Shown here: one piece after another, positions 53,390 through 61,485 of the stretch
Numbering within the stretch: position 1 is the first letter of the stretch
How the letters are laid out: every line of letters begins with the position of its first letter
DNA from: a virus
Length of the DNA stretch: 64,000 bases
Reading direction: 5' to 3' (one strand)
Virus record (IMG/VR): IMGVR_UViG_3300033388_003971
Location: 1-64,000 of that record
The notes under the pieces: generated by a model
What the model was told of the DNA's origin: nothing
What the model saw: the letters and a program-made list of their open reading frames with translations, nothing else
Database searches by the model: none
Program-made: the position numbers and the translations under genes

Positions 53390-53857
53390 TTACAGCTTGA
53401 CAACTAGGTTCATAGCCATTTGAGGAGGAATAAAGTTTGACCCCTCCATGATTTGCTGAGCAAGAGTTGGAACTGTTCCGCCTTTTAGTACTGGCATTGT
53501 TTCAGGTAGAATCTTTGGCCATAACACACACTTATACAGTATCTGTTCGTCAAAGAAATTTGGATTCTGCGCATTCTCTGCGGCAGACTGTTGTAAAGTT
53601 TTATATTCGTGCCATGTGATCGGTCTCCAGATATATACTTCAGTCTCACTAAATACTGATGCCTCTACATCTGTGCTTTTTTTCCACATTTCGATCTTTT
53701 CTTTTGATGGAGCTTCAGGAATAGAACTGAGAAGCCCATATATGTCCATGGCTGGCACTTCTGCTTCTTCCTCTGTCACACTGTCAACTTGTGGCTCTGC
53801 GTATTCTGCTGGCGCTTCTGGTGCTTTCTCTTCTACTGCTTGATTTATTGGATCCAT
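53390..53857 (-). CDS. Tail assembly chaperone-like protein 1
   Basis: The 155-residue protein has an acidic Glu/Pro/Ala-rich N-terminus (to about residue 35). A core follows with VYIWRPITWHEYKTL near 74-88 and EQILYKCVLWP near 104-114. The same two elements occur in the following gene, suggesting tandem duplication. Its place between tube and tape-measure-position genes fits the first partner of a chaperone pair. A consensus-like promoter and AGGAGG lie just upstream, so expression is probably strong. Confidence 0.72.
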   Translation of the reverse strand: MDPINQAVEEKAPEAPAEYAEPQVDSVTEEEAEVPAMDIYGLLSSIPEAPSKEKIEMWKKSTDVEASVFSETEVYIWRPITWHEYKTLQQSAAENAQNPNFFDEQILYKCVLWPKILPETMPVLKGGTVPTLAQQIMEGSNFIPPQMAMNLVVKL

Positions 53858-53884
53858 TATTTCCTCCTAAGGGTTTATATAGTT

Positions 53885-53912
53885 ATTATATTATAAAAGT
53901 TAAATTTGTAAA
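53885..53912 (-). promoter_or_regulatory. Candidate sigma70-type promoter before the chaperone genes
   Basis: On the minus strand TTTACA (53912-53907) is followed after 16 bases by a perfect TATAAT (53890-53885). AGGAGG and the ATG at 53857 lie about 30 bases downstream. The region is AT-rich, so chance matches are possible. A host-type promoter here would restart transcription for the tail-assembly and giant genes. Confidence 0.45.
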
Positions 53913-53915
53913 CCC

Positions 53916-54656
53916 CTATATAACATCTCTAGCAATAAAAGTGTATGCCTCTTGTATTGGCTCTCCGCTTACTTCTACAAGTTGTGACTGTCCTATTAAC
54001 TCAACCTTCTGTATTCTTTTTACAGTATGGTTTGATGTCTGATCGTCCATGTTTCCATATGTTAAAAATATATCAAACGACTCCATATGGTCAACTCTTC
54101 TATGTTCTGCAGAAGATACAGAATCAAGAGTTTCACCGGTGCTACCCCAAACCCTATCTTCAAATGCTTCAGCATAGTTTTCAAATTTAGCATCTGGCAA
54201 ACTTGCTATGTCTGCTATATCTTGATATTTTAATTGATCCATTGGTTTCTCAAGAAACCTTTCTATTGTATTTCTATCTATTGGGTTCGTCACTGATGTT
54301 GAGCCTTGTGCAAGTTCAGTAGGTGTCAGGTGTGCATTTGCTCCTGCATCCTGAAGCCTCTTAAGAACATAATACAAGTAACCTGATTCTTTAAAGTTTA
54401 TTGTAAACATTCCAGTAACCATTGAAGTTCCCTTTGCAACAAAATCCCAATGATACGATGCGTATCCATATATAGGTCTCTTCTGTTGCTCAATCTGATA
54501 CTTGATAGATGTTATCTCGTCTACCCATATGTCGCCAATATACAGCGATACATTAGCACCACTATAATGATCATAGTCGTATGTCTGTTTGCCTGGACTT
54601 ATGTTTTTATTAGATGGCTTGGAGCCATACTCTCTACTTGGTAATTTAGGTGCCAT
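53916..54656 (-). CDS. Tail-tube-like paralogue 3
   Basis: The 246-residue protein shares a fold-level pattern with the two proteins before it: YSGANVSLYIGDIWVDEITSIKYQIE in separate strands near residue 32, KRPIYGYASYHWDFVAKG near 60, and a FTINFKESGYLYYVL strand. Its middle carries a helical insertion (IDRNTIERFLEKPMDQLKYQ). A tube-initiator or distal/proximal ring role is plausible, since one tube gene normally suffices. It ends 58 bases before the chaperone gene and starts at TAATG overlap. Confidence 0.7.
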   Translation of the reverse strand: MAPKLPSREYGSKPSNKNISPGKQTYDYDHYSGANVSLYIGDIWVDEITSIKYQIEQQKRPIYGYASYHWDFVAKGTSMVTGMFTINFKESGYLYYVLKRLQDAGANAHLTPTELAQGSTSVTNPIDRNTIERFLEKPMDQLKYQDIADIASLPDAKFENYAEAFEDRVWGSTGETLDSVSSAEHRRVDHMESFDIFLTYGNMDDQTSNHTVKRIQKVELIGQSQLVEVSGEPIQEAYTFIARDVI

Positions 54657-55393
54657 TAGAATTTAAGTCCTTTCATTCGTGATTCCCTATTTGCTTCTTC
54701 AGACATCTCTTGCATCATAAGATCACTTGCACTAAGAGCATTTGTTATTTGAAGTCTCTTAGAGCTATCTTCATCTGGAAGCATAGGCCTAATATCTGTA
54801 GCTAAATACTGAACTACATTTTCTGTGAAGTAGTCATCTATTGACATTGTTATTCCTTCTGAGAATAATTCCACACCGTATATAACAAGATTAGAAACAG
54901 CTCCATACTCATTAGCAAAAGTTATAGTTATATCAAACCTAGGCAACTGATCTATAAGTGGAGTAGATACGTCTTGACTTGTGTCTGCTTTGATCCTAGA
55001 AAACACGTCATAGAGTACCTGCTTATTAAACATGGTGAAGATTATTGTCCCGGAAATTGTACGTGGACCTCTTGTGAACCCTTTAGGATATCCCATTCCA
55101 ATAGCTCTAACAGGATACTTCTCTCTATAGATAGAGTAGCTTAATGTTTGAACATCACCAAGGACAAGTGGTTTACTATAATCTACAGCTATATCTTCTG
55201 CAGAATCAGGGTCATCATTTTTTATGAAGCCAGGTGGGATGTGGATTATGGCTTTAATATCGGCTCCACTATATACATCGTATGTAGCTTCAGCTGATAT
55301 CTCTCCAGTTGGAGTATATTCTATGCCTTTATCAGCAGCAAGGGTTGCTGCTCCAGGTGTTATTTTACCTTCTCCTGCCACACTCATCTCCAT
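54656..55393 (-). CDS. Tail-tube-like paralogue 2
   Basis: The 245-residue protein shows YSGADIKAIIHIPPG, LVLGDVQTLSYSIYREKYPV, IGMGYPKGFTRGPRTISGT and IIFTMFNKQVLYDVF, parallel to the 211-residue protein upstream. Near residue 165, FDITITFANEYGAVSNLVIYG repeats the same element (FDVTLSAANEYGAVS). The start is uncertain: ATG 55393 lacks a ribosome site, whereas GTG 55381 has GGAG six bases away. Likely a tube or tube-cap subunit. Confidence 0.75.
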   Translation of the reverse strand: MEMSVAGEGKITPGAATLAADKGIEYTPTGEISAEATYDVYSGADIKAIIHIPPGFIKNDDPDSAEDIAVDYSKPLVLGDVQTLSYSIYREKYPVRAIGMGYPKGFTRGPRTISGTIIFTMFNKQVLYDVFSRIKADTSQDVSTPLIDQLPRFDITITFANEYGAVSNLVIYGVELFSEGITMSIDDYFTENVVQYLATDIRPMLPDEDSSKRLQITNALSASDLMMQEMSEEANRESRMKGLKF

Positions 55394-55430
55394 AAAAAGA
55401 AGCGGCCAGCCAAAAATGGCTTGGCCGCTT
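55394..55430 (-). terminator. Intrinsic terminator after tail-tube gene 1
   Basis: Arms AAGCGGCCAGCCA (55400-55412) and TGGCTTGGCCGCTT (55417-55430) form a GC-rich stem with one bulge and an AAAA loop. On the minus strand CTTCTTTTT follows. It lies 32 bases after the tube gene stop and immediately before the next gene's start. Confidence 0.85.
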
Positions 55431-55461
55431 TATTATTAAAACTATACTATTGTACTACGTG

Positions 55462-56097
55462 TTAGACACCAGTGCTAGTACCTAGAACGATGGAATCCTG
55501 AGCAGTCCAAGGAGCAATTCCACGACATACGTACGTGTACTGTTGCTCGGAGACTATGTCATCAATACTGATTCCATATCCTTCGTTGAGTATTTCAACT
55601 CCGTAGATCCTCATTACAGATACTGCCCCGTACTCATTCGCTGCGCTAAGAGTTACATCAAACGGTAGCATCTGGTCAGTATACCAAGGCGTGAAAGCTT
55701 GTTTCTGCGCCCCTGCTTGGGTTATGTCCTGCTCACCAGCCTGGACTTGTCCAGCACCAGTAAGACCGGTTGCACCAAGAGGAGTGTTAACTGCTTCAGT
55801 CCTGTTGCCTGTTACCTGTGAACCAGGAGGCTTAGGATCTGATATCTCGCCTGCAAACTGAAGATCTCTCATTTCTTCAAGTAGTGCGTTTCTATCAAAC
55901 ATCGTAAAGATAAGGGAACCTGCGATACCTCTCTTTCCTCTAGAGAAAGCTCTAGGGTCAGGAGATCCCATTGTGTAAATGGGCGCTTTTTCCCTCGTCA
56001 CAGAGTAGCTGATGCCTTGTAAGGCTCCAATAACTTTGCTGCCAAAGACAGCTGTTATGTCTACTCCACTAAACGAGTTATATGCTTGTTCTGCCAT
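55462..56097 (-). CDS. Tail tube protein (main candidate)
   Basis: The 211-residue protein has FSGVDITAVFGSKVIGALQG, YSVTREKAPIYTMGSPDPRAF, SRGKRGIAGSLIFTMFDRNAL and FDVTLSAANEYGAVS. Tube proteins of large SPO1-type myoviruses show this pattern of strands and SGT/IAGS turn. Residues 86-135 form a Gly/Gln/Thr-rich insertion. It directly follows the sheath gene, the standard order, and a strong terminator ends its transcript. It should form the inner tube through which DNA passes. Confidence 0.82.
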   Translation of the reverse strand: MAEQAYNSFSGVDITAVFGSKVIGALQGISYSVTREKAPIYTMGSPDPRAFSRGKRGIAGSLIFTMFDRNALLEEMRDLQFAGEISDPKPPGSQVTGNRTEAVNTPLGATGLTGAGQVQAGEQDITQAGAQKQAFTPWYTDQMLPFDVTLSAANEYGAVSVMRIYGVEILNEGYGISIDDIVSEQQYTYVCRGIAPWTAQDSIVLGTSTGV

Positions 56098-56115
56098 TTC
56101 TATTTTCCTCCTTTA

Positions 56116-58290
56116 TTATAGTAGTGCGCTAAGTGACAGTACTATTGTGATCTGTCTCAACTCGAAAGCAGGAACAAGAACTAGCTCTATTGTGGCATCG
56201 CCCTGTACTTGCTGTTGAGGAGTAGAAGACACAGTCAACTGGAAGTCTTGCAGGTATCCTTGTCTTTGAAGTATACCAAGTCCAGCATCCACAGCAGTTT
56301 CAAGTGCAGCTCTTCTTTGCGCAGTATTAGCCTCTCCAACGAATGGATCAGCAACAGACCTTACAACGTCGATAGACTCTTTTACGATTCTAACTGTTGA
56401 CAGTCTATTATAGTCTGAGCTCTGTCTAGCAGCAGTTGGAGCGTCAACAACAACTGTTCCTTTAGGTCTCTGAGCAAACATTGTATATTTGACTCCAGCA
56501 AGATCATCAAGAACCGTGTTATTCAGTCCATGAATAGCTCTTACCCTAGGAACTACTTTGTTTGTTGGTGCAGACTTAGAGTCAAGAGACATAATGAATC
56601 CAGCATAACTAGGTGCTGTATTACTCAAATATCCATTAACATTACTAGTCCACTGATTTGCCAGCCTAACATAACTAGGAGTTATTGATATGTATTTTCC
56701 AATATCAACAAATTCGTTGTTCTGATCTAAGAGCTCGCTTCCACCAAGGTTTCCTGAATCAGTTGCTATGAATCCACCAAATGCATCACCACCTCTGTAG
56801 CCGGCTGATCCTGACATAAACTTGTTTCCAAGTAGTCCAGTACCATCGTCTCCAGCATCAAAGATTACGCTAGTTCCGTCATCATTAACTGTGTAGTCTG
56901 GTAGGTTACCAACCCATCTTGCAATGTCCCTTGGGCCAAAGCTTTGAGGAGGTAGAGTACCTATTGTTCCTATACACTCGTTATTGTTTACAGACATAGT
57001 GAAACAGAAGTTAGCTAGCTGATATGCAAAGTTAACCTCTATGAAAGAGCCTGTTATGTCACTTCCATCAATGCTAGTCGTTGCACTTGCAGCTCCAACG
57101 GCAGGGAAGATATTAGCTTCTCCGTCATCGTCAGTATCCCAGTAGAAATATGTCTCTCCAAGATACTCTTCAGTAAACACTTTACCAAGTATGTCTTGCT
57201 CATTACCAGCTGTAGGATAATCAGAAATCGAAGCAAGGTCAAGTGTCGTGATCTGACCAGAAGTCAGGTCAACAACGTTGTTGTCGTCAAGATATACATC
57301 CATCGGAACAACCATGTCTACTCTTTCATTCTCTAGTGCGCTATACGCATAAGCAAGATTCTCATACTGCTCCATCTTAGATGGATTAGTTCCATCTGTA
57401 CCAGCTGTACTAACCACGAATGGTGTATACGTGTGGTAGTATGTTACAGTAGCATCTAGTGCTGTTTGATCACCAGACATAGTTATCACACCAGTTGTGT
57501 AATCAATATGGTAATCTCCAGCTGCAAGAACAAGAGCTGCTGTGTCAACTTCTGTTACAAATTCTGCAACGTCTGTTCCACCGAATACAGGTACAACTCC
57601 TGGGCTGTCGCCAACAGGAATGGTTCCAAGTGCTACAAGTGTACTTTCAGGATCACCAAAAGCATCAAATACTAGTACTTCATCCGTTTCAACTGTGTAA
57701 GCTGCTATACTATCTTTGGCAATGTCCTCTAGAGCGATAGCTCCAGCTGCACTGTCAGTACCGATTCCAGAATCGGTTGTTGTTCCTCCCAATAGTGATC
57801 CAGAAACGATTACGTCAAGAGTATCAATCTCTTCACCTTCTTCGTTGCTATACACTAGGAAGTCATCAGAACTTCTCCATACTTTAAGTAGACCAGCAGT
57901 ACCGTTTGTAGTTGGGTCAAAATGAACCGCGTACTGTGTTCCTGCTGTGTCGTCTTTGTCAGAAGTTTCAATGATGTATCCAGGGTCTCCAGATGATGAG
58001 AAAGCAGTGTTACCTACTCCTTCCGCTTTAGCAGAAGTAGCTCCCATTCTGTAGACTCTTATGTTGGATGCACCACCATCTTTAACTTCGTACATTCCTC
58101 TAGTTAGAGTTCCATCGAGCCCGTATTGAGCTACGATGTCAGCTGTTCTAATGACTCTGGTCAATTCGTTTGCTGCTCCCTTAGCCGAAGTACCAAGTAC
58201 TACAGTTTGTGGCGCAACTTGAGCCTGAAAAATATCCAAGCCACCGTCGACCTTTTCGCTGAAAACGCCAGGTAAGTTCTCAAAAGCCAT
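56116..58290 (-). CDS. Tail sheath protein
   Basis: The 724-residue protein starts with NLPGVFSEKVDGGLDI and VVLGTSAKGAANELTRVI, the N-terminal arm and first domain of sheath proteins. Its C-terminus (VRIVKESIDVVRSVADPFVG, DAGLGILQRQGYLQDFQLTV and a last Ala/Leu-rich strand) matches sheath C-domains. A large insertion at about 150-330 includes an LAAGDYHIDYTTGVITMS module. Sheaths usually have 400-660 residues, so this one is long because of that insertion. It contracts to drive the tube through the cell envelope. Confidence 0.93.
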   Translation of the reverse strand: MAFENLPGVFSEKVDGGLDIFQAQVAPQTVVLGTSAKGAANELTRVIRTADIVAQYGLDGTLTRGMYEVKDGGASNIRVYRMGATSAKAEGVGNTAFSSSGDPGYIIETSDKDDTAGTQYAVHFDPTTNGTAGLLKVWRSSDDFLVYSNEEGEEIDTLDVIVSGSLLGGTTTDSGIGTDSAAGAIALEDIAKDSIAAYTVETDEVLVFDAFGDPESTLVALGTIPVGDSPGVVPVFGGTDVAEFVTEVDTAALVLAAGDYHIDYTTGVITMSGDQTALDATVTYYHTYTPFVVSTAGTDGTNPSKMEQYENLAYAYSALENERVDMVVPMDVYLDDNNVVDLTSGQITTLDLASISDYPTAGNEQDILGKVFTEEYLGETYFYWDTDDDGEANIFPAVGAASATTSIDGSDITGSFIEVNFAYQLANFCFTMSVNNNECIGTIGTLPPQSFGPRDIARWVGNLPDYTVNDDGTSVIFDAGDDGTGLLGNKFMSGSAGYRGGDAFGGFIATDSGNLGGSELLDQNNEFVDIGKYISITPSYVRLANQWTSNVNGYLSNTAPSYAGFIMSLDSKSAPTNKVVPRVRAIHGLNNTVLDDLAGVKYTMFAQRPKGTVVVDAPTAARQSSDYNRLSTVRIVKESIDVVRSVADPFVGEANTAQRRAALETAVDAGLGILQRQGYLQDFQLTVSSTPQQQVQGDATIELVLVPAFELRQITIVLSLSALL

Positions 58291-58315
58291 TATTAAAAGT
58301 CCTCCTTTTTTCTTT

Positions 58316-59020
58316 TTATTGTGATATGCTCAAATTGAGCACTATTTGTTCAATCGCCTTTTCACTAATAACTGAGATCTCCTCAGTCTTAACGAAAATT
58401 TTTATTGATCTCCCAAATATTGTATAACCATCGAATTTTTCCGATGTTTCTTCCCCTCTTCCCAAATATAAAACACGATTGATACCAGAATACCTAAAAA
58501 ACCATAAATAATTATTCATCATCTTTTCAAACCACAATGCTCTTTCGTCAGCTTCCTTATTCGTACGTCCATAACAAGTAAACTGTACCTCATTGTCATA
58601 CCAGTATCCAAATATAAGCTTCTTATATGTCGGATTATCTGGGTCATCAAGAGACTCTCTAAAAATTGGCTTGAGATTTTTTACAGATCCGCCAAAAGGC
58701 TCGCCCTGACTAAAGTCTCCAGGCTGTCTTTTTGTTAGCTTATATGTTATTATCTCATTTTTCATACCACCTGGACCCAAAGAATAATCTCTAGTAAAGT
58801 CAACCTTTCTTTCTTCGCTAACTCTAGATTCATTTTCAGAATGAGTTATAGCTTCTTTTACTAGATCATAAAACTCACTAATATCCTTAGCTATTCCAAT
58901 AGTCCTTGATGCTGGTTGTCCAGCAGCAGTCTGTATACCGCCAGCTATATGATTAGCGATAACTCTTGGAGTTTGACCTTCAAGTCCTTCAGGTAAATTT
59001 GGTAAAAGTTCAATAGCCAT
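58316..59020 (-). CDS. Tail terminator/neck-like protein
   Basis: The 234-residue protein has an N-terminal helical part (about 25-70), then KLIFGYWYDNEVQFTCYGRTN-type strands, then KEADERALWFEKMMNNYLWFF, and near the C-terminus FDGYTIFGRSIKIFVKTEEI. The last element is typical of tail terminator or completion proteins between neck and sheath genes in large myoviruses. Position directly before the sheath gene supports that. It begins with a one-base overlap to the Cys-rich neck gene. Confidence 0.7.
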   Translation of the reverse strand: MAIELLPNLPEGLEGQTPRVIANHIAGGIQTAAGQPASRTIGIAKDISEFYDLVKEAITHSENESRVSEERKVDFTRDYSLGPGGMKNEIITYKLTKRQPGDFSQGEPFGGSVKNLKPIFRESLDDPDNPTYKKLIFGYWYDNEVQFTCYGRTNKEADERALWFEKMMNNYLWFFRYSGINRVLYLGRGEETSEKFDGYTIFGRSIKIFVKTEEISVISEKAIEQIVLNLSISQ

Positions 59021-59511
59021 TACGGTCCTAAGTATCTTCTGTTCATTGGCGCTCCTATAACTCTATAGTATGCCAATCTTGCATGATCTCCTCTAAGGAA
59101 ATCAACTGAAACGATATTGTATATTTTTACTCTATTGATTGGTGTTACTATTGTTCCATCATCGTTAAGACTTACCATTATTAGTTCGTCTATACCTGAC
59201 GGTGCAACATCATGGTTAAAGTAAAAAATAACACTATCATCTGGGCCAGGACGATACCAATATGCCTTTACAAATTCTTCATCCCAATAGTACTTGGAAC
59301 CAAGACAGTATGGGCAATAAGTATCCCTATCTGGCTCACCACTCGTGTCACTAACACAGACGCATTTAGTAGAGTTATTATCTGCGTCCTTTCTTATTCT
59401 TCTATATATTAAATCTTTACCTTTGGGGGCTTCTGAACCCGACCCAAAAATAAAGTTGTCCATATCTACTTGTAGATTAATATTGTTTCCGTATAGGTCA
59501 AAGTTTCCCAT
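59020..59511 (-). CDS. Cys-rich neck/head-closure-like protein
   Basis: The 163-residue protein contains KCVCVSDTSGE, then TYCPYCLGSKYYW, giving CxC and CxxC pairs about 14 residues apart near residues 48-72. That could bind zinc. The rest is strand-rich, with YRRIRKDADN and YYRVIGAPMNRRY. Small Cys-pair proteins often lie between connector and tail terminator in large phages. It probably closes the portal or joins head and tail; that role comes from gene order. It overlaps both neighbours by one base. Confidence 0.68.
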   Translation of the reverse strand: MGNFDLYGNNINLQVDMDNFIFGSGSEAPKGKDLIYRRIRKDADNNSTKCVCVSDTSGEPDRDTYCPYCLGSKYYWDEEFVKAYWYRPGPDDSVIFYFNHDVAPSGIDELIMVSLNDDGTIVTPINRVKIYNIVSVDFLRGDHARLAYYRVIGAPMNRRYLGP

Positions 59512-60887
59512 TACCTAGACTCCCAAGTATTTCTCCATCTGAAGTAGTGTGATTCCTTACTGTTTGCTCCAGGGATAGATCCAGATTCCTTTTCCCATAC
59601 TCTTCCGATTACAGGACGGTTAGGATCATATCTACCTTTCACAGCCATTGTGAAATCTTTCTGATTTCCTCCACTCATTAGCAGTGGTTCCCACTTGTCC
59701 ACACAGTCAGCAAGCCTATCAAGAATTCTTGGCATATGACCAGTATCATACTCTACAGAGAAGTCACCAAGCTTTTTACTTGCTATTCCTCCATCCATAG
59801 AAATGCCTTGCAACAGTATTCCAGCTGCTTCACATATAACAAAGCTTCTCTTAACCATATCAAAATAAGTCTGATTAGTTACGCTTCCTGTCCATGCGAT
59901 AGCATCTGCTGTCCTGCTAGCTTCAAAGATAGCAAGATTAATAGTGTCGTCAGGTATTCCGGATAAGAAACCTCCTATCTCCATTCTTATTCTTCTAGTG
60001 CTAACATATAACGGATTATATGTAGTAGTAAAATAGAACGAATAATCACTAGCCACTAATGGGTTACCATCTGTGTCCGACAAGCTTCTTCCAATTATAA
60101 CATCTACTACATTGTTCTGCATAAGAGCAGCTGTAAGAGTAATTGTTACTTGTTTTTCGCTTGTTGAACTTACAAATGAAATAGTACCCGTCGCAGGTAT
60201 AGACATATCACCATTAACAGATTCTGCAACTATTGAGATTGCTGAATCCACTGTGGCACTGTCGACATAGCGGTTAAAGTTTAAGACAATTGTGTCCGTA
60301 GATATATCTAGGTTGGTTGCCCTACTATCAGGTACGCTACTAAGTAATGCAAATGGTTCACTTACAGTTGACGATGTGTCTACTGATGGTGGAACAGATA
60401 CAGCTGTTGACGCTTCAGTTGGAACATCAACAACACTTCCGCTTCCAGAAGTGAATGTCCATATATATGTTCCAAGTAAAACTGTAGAGTCTATAGCAGA
60501 AACAGGAGGAACTATTGCATCCTCAATTCCTTCATCACCGGTTAGGTAGATGACATATTCTGTATTTGCAACTAGTGGTTTTGTAGGAGTAAAGATCGCC
60601 CGTGTTACAGGTGATCCTTGTATACTCTCCTGTGTAAAAGAAATAGCGCCATCTAAGTATGCCTCTCCATTGAACTCAAGGAGGACATTTTCAGGTGACT
60701 CATTATCTATTATTCTTACACCGGGAGTTTCCCAGTTAGAAGTATCTGGTCCGGAGACCAGAAATGTTGAACTAGTAATAGTTGTCTCATCCATTAACTG
60801 GTTAAAGACAACCGATACTTGTGTTTGAAGTGGAAGTCCTAAAGAACCGTCTAACGGGTGGACAGATTCAATCTCTACTGTAGCCAT
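59511..60887 (-). CDS. Ig-like (Big_5) domains fused to a head-tail connector-like domain
   Basis: The 458-residue protein begins with two Big_5-type units. The first, at about 8-150, has VHPLDGSLGLPLQTQVSVVF, a STFLVSG turn and a Y-W-FTSGSG end. The second, at about 185-295, has VPDSRATNLDISTDTIVLNF and ends DYSFYFTTTYNP. From 300 a helical domain follows with MEIGGFLSGIPDDTINLAIF, DMVKRSFVICEAAGILLQGI and RILDRLADCVDKWEPLL, resembling gp6/gp15-type head-tail adaptors. Big_5 units probably decorate the outside of the neck. It starts at ATG 60887 and couples to the next gene by TAATG. Confidence 0.75.
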   Translation of the reverse strand: MATVEIESVHPLDGSLGLPLQTQVSVVFNQLMDETTITSSTFLVSGPDTSNWETPGVRIIDNESPENVLLEFNGEAYLDGAISFTQESIQGSPVTRAIFTPTKPLVANTEYVIYLTGDEGIEDAIVPPVSAIDSTVLLGTYIWTFTSGSGSVVDVPTEASTAVSVPPSVDTSSTVSEPFALLSSVPDSRATNLDISTDTIVLNFNRYVDSATVDSAISIVAESVNGDMSIPATGTISFVSSTSEKQVTITLTAALMQNNVVDVIIGRSLSDTDGNPLVASDYSFYFTTTYNPLYVSTRRIRMEIGGFLSGIPDDTINLAIFEASRTADAIAWTGSVTNQTYFDMVKRSFVICEAAGILLQGISMDGGIASKKLGDFSVEYDTGHMPRILDRLADCVDKWEPLLMSGGNQKDFTMAVKGRYDPNRPVIGRVWEKESGSIPGANSKESHYFRWRNTWESR

Positions 60888-60907
60888 TCTTTAAGACCGC
60901 CTTTAAG

Positions 60908-61393
60908 TTAACCTACCTTAATCTCTATTGTTTCAGAATCATCCTCATCGTCTAGTACAGTTGATACTCCTCCTGTTTTCTCTAACGCCTTTTCGATAGC
61001 TCCAATAACACCCTTTCTCTTTTGCTTGCTTTTTTCTATCTTAAGCATGGCTTCCAATATTTGTGGGCCAGCTTGTACACCTTGTTTCTTAGACCAGGCT
61101 ACAATAGTTTTGGCACTGCCTTTCAAGTGGGTCTTAGCTCTACTGATTAAGCTTTCTGCTCTGTTTTCCACAACAGACTTCTTATCAGGTTCATCTACTT
61201 TTACGTTATCTACAGTGGCGTCATCAGGGTTAGACTTAAGTAAAATCCCGAAATTAATAGCATTCTGCAGTAGTATTTTTGCTTGATCATCAAGTGAATC
61301 TACATCTATATCTTTTGGACCTTTATCGGCAAAAGAAAAATGAATATCCCCGTGATACCAAAGCGTTGCTCTATCTGAAAGTTCAAGTAACAT
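60908..61393 (-). CDS. Helical capsid-module protein, 161 residues
   Basis: ATG 61393 is chosen because GGAGG lies nine bases upstream. A longer frame from 61444 would run through the terminator hairpin. The protein starts with a short strand region (LWYHGDIHFSFAD), then a charged segment, then a helical, Lys-rich body (RAKTHLKGSAKTIVAWSKKQG and KIEKSKQKRKGVIGAIEKALEK). I do not recognise the family. It lies right after the capsid gene, so a head-vertex or head-completion role is possible. Confidence 0.7.
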   Translation of the reverse strand: MLLELSDRATLWYHGDIHFSFADKGPKDIDVDSLDDQAKILLQNAINFGILLKSNPDDATVDNVKVDEPDKKSVVENRAESLISRAKTHLKGSAKTIVAWSKKQGVQAGPQILEAMLKIEKSKQKRKGVIGAIEKALEKTGGVSTVLDDEDDSETIEIKVG

Positions 61394-61410
61394 AATTTTT
61401 TTTCCTCCAT

Positions 61411-61452
61411 GAAATATATAAAGTGGCGGTGGACCGAAGTCCACCTACCACT
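61411..61452 (-). terminator. Intrinsic terminator after the capsid gene (UUCG loop)
   Basis: GGTGGAC (61428-61434) and GTCCACC (61439-61445) form a perfect stem, extended by AGTGG and CCACT outside a small internal loop. On the minus strand the loop is TTCG between C and G, an extra-stable tetraloop. TTTATATATTT follows. Placed 34 bases after the capsid stop. Confidence 0.85.
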
Positions 61453-61485
61453 AATATAACATAGATTACTTCTTATGCAACCCTA

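Noticed and set aside
53870-53914. Inverted repeat GGGTTTA/TAAACCC as a terminator
   Set aside because: The loop is more than 25 bases and AT-rich, with no T run; the same bases read better as a promoter with TTTACA and TATAAT.
61394-61444. Longer N-terminus for the 161-residue protein from ATG 61444
   Set aside because: The extra 17 residues are encoded by the terminator hairpin and ribosome site, and GGAGG is well placed for ATG 61393.
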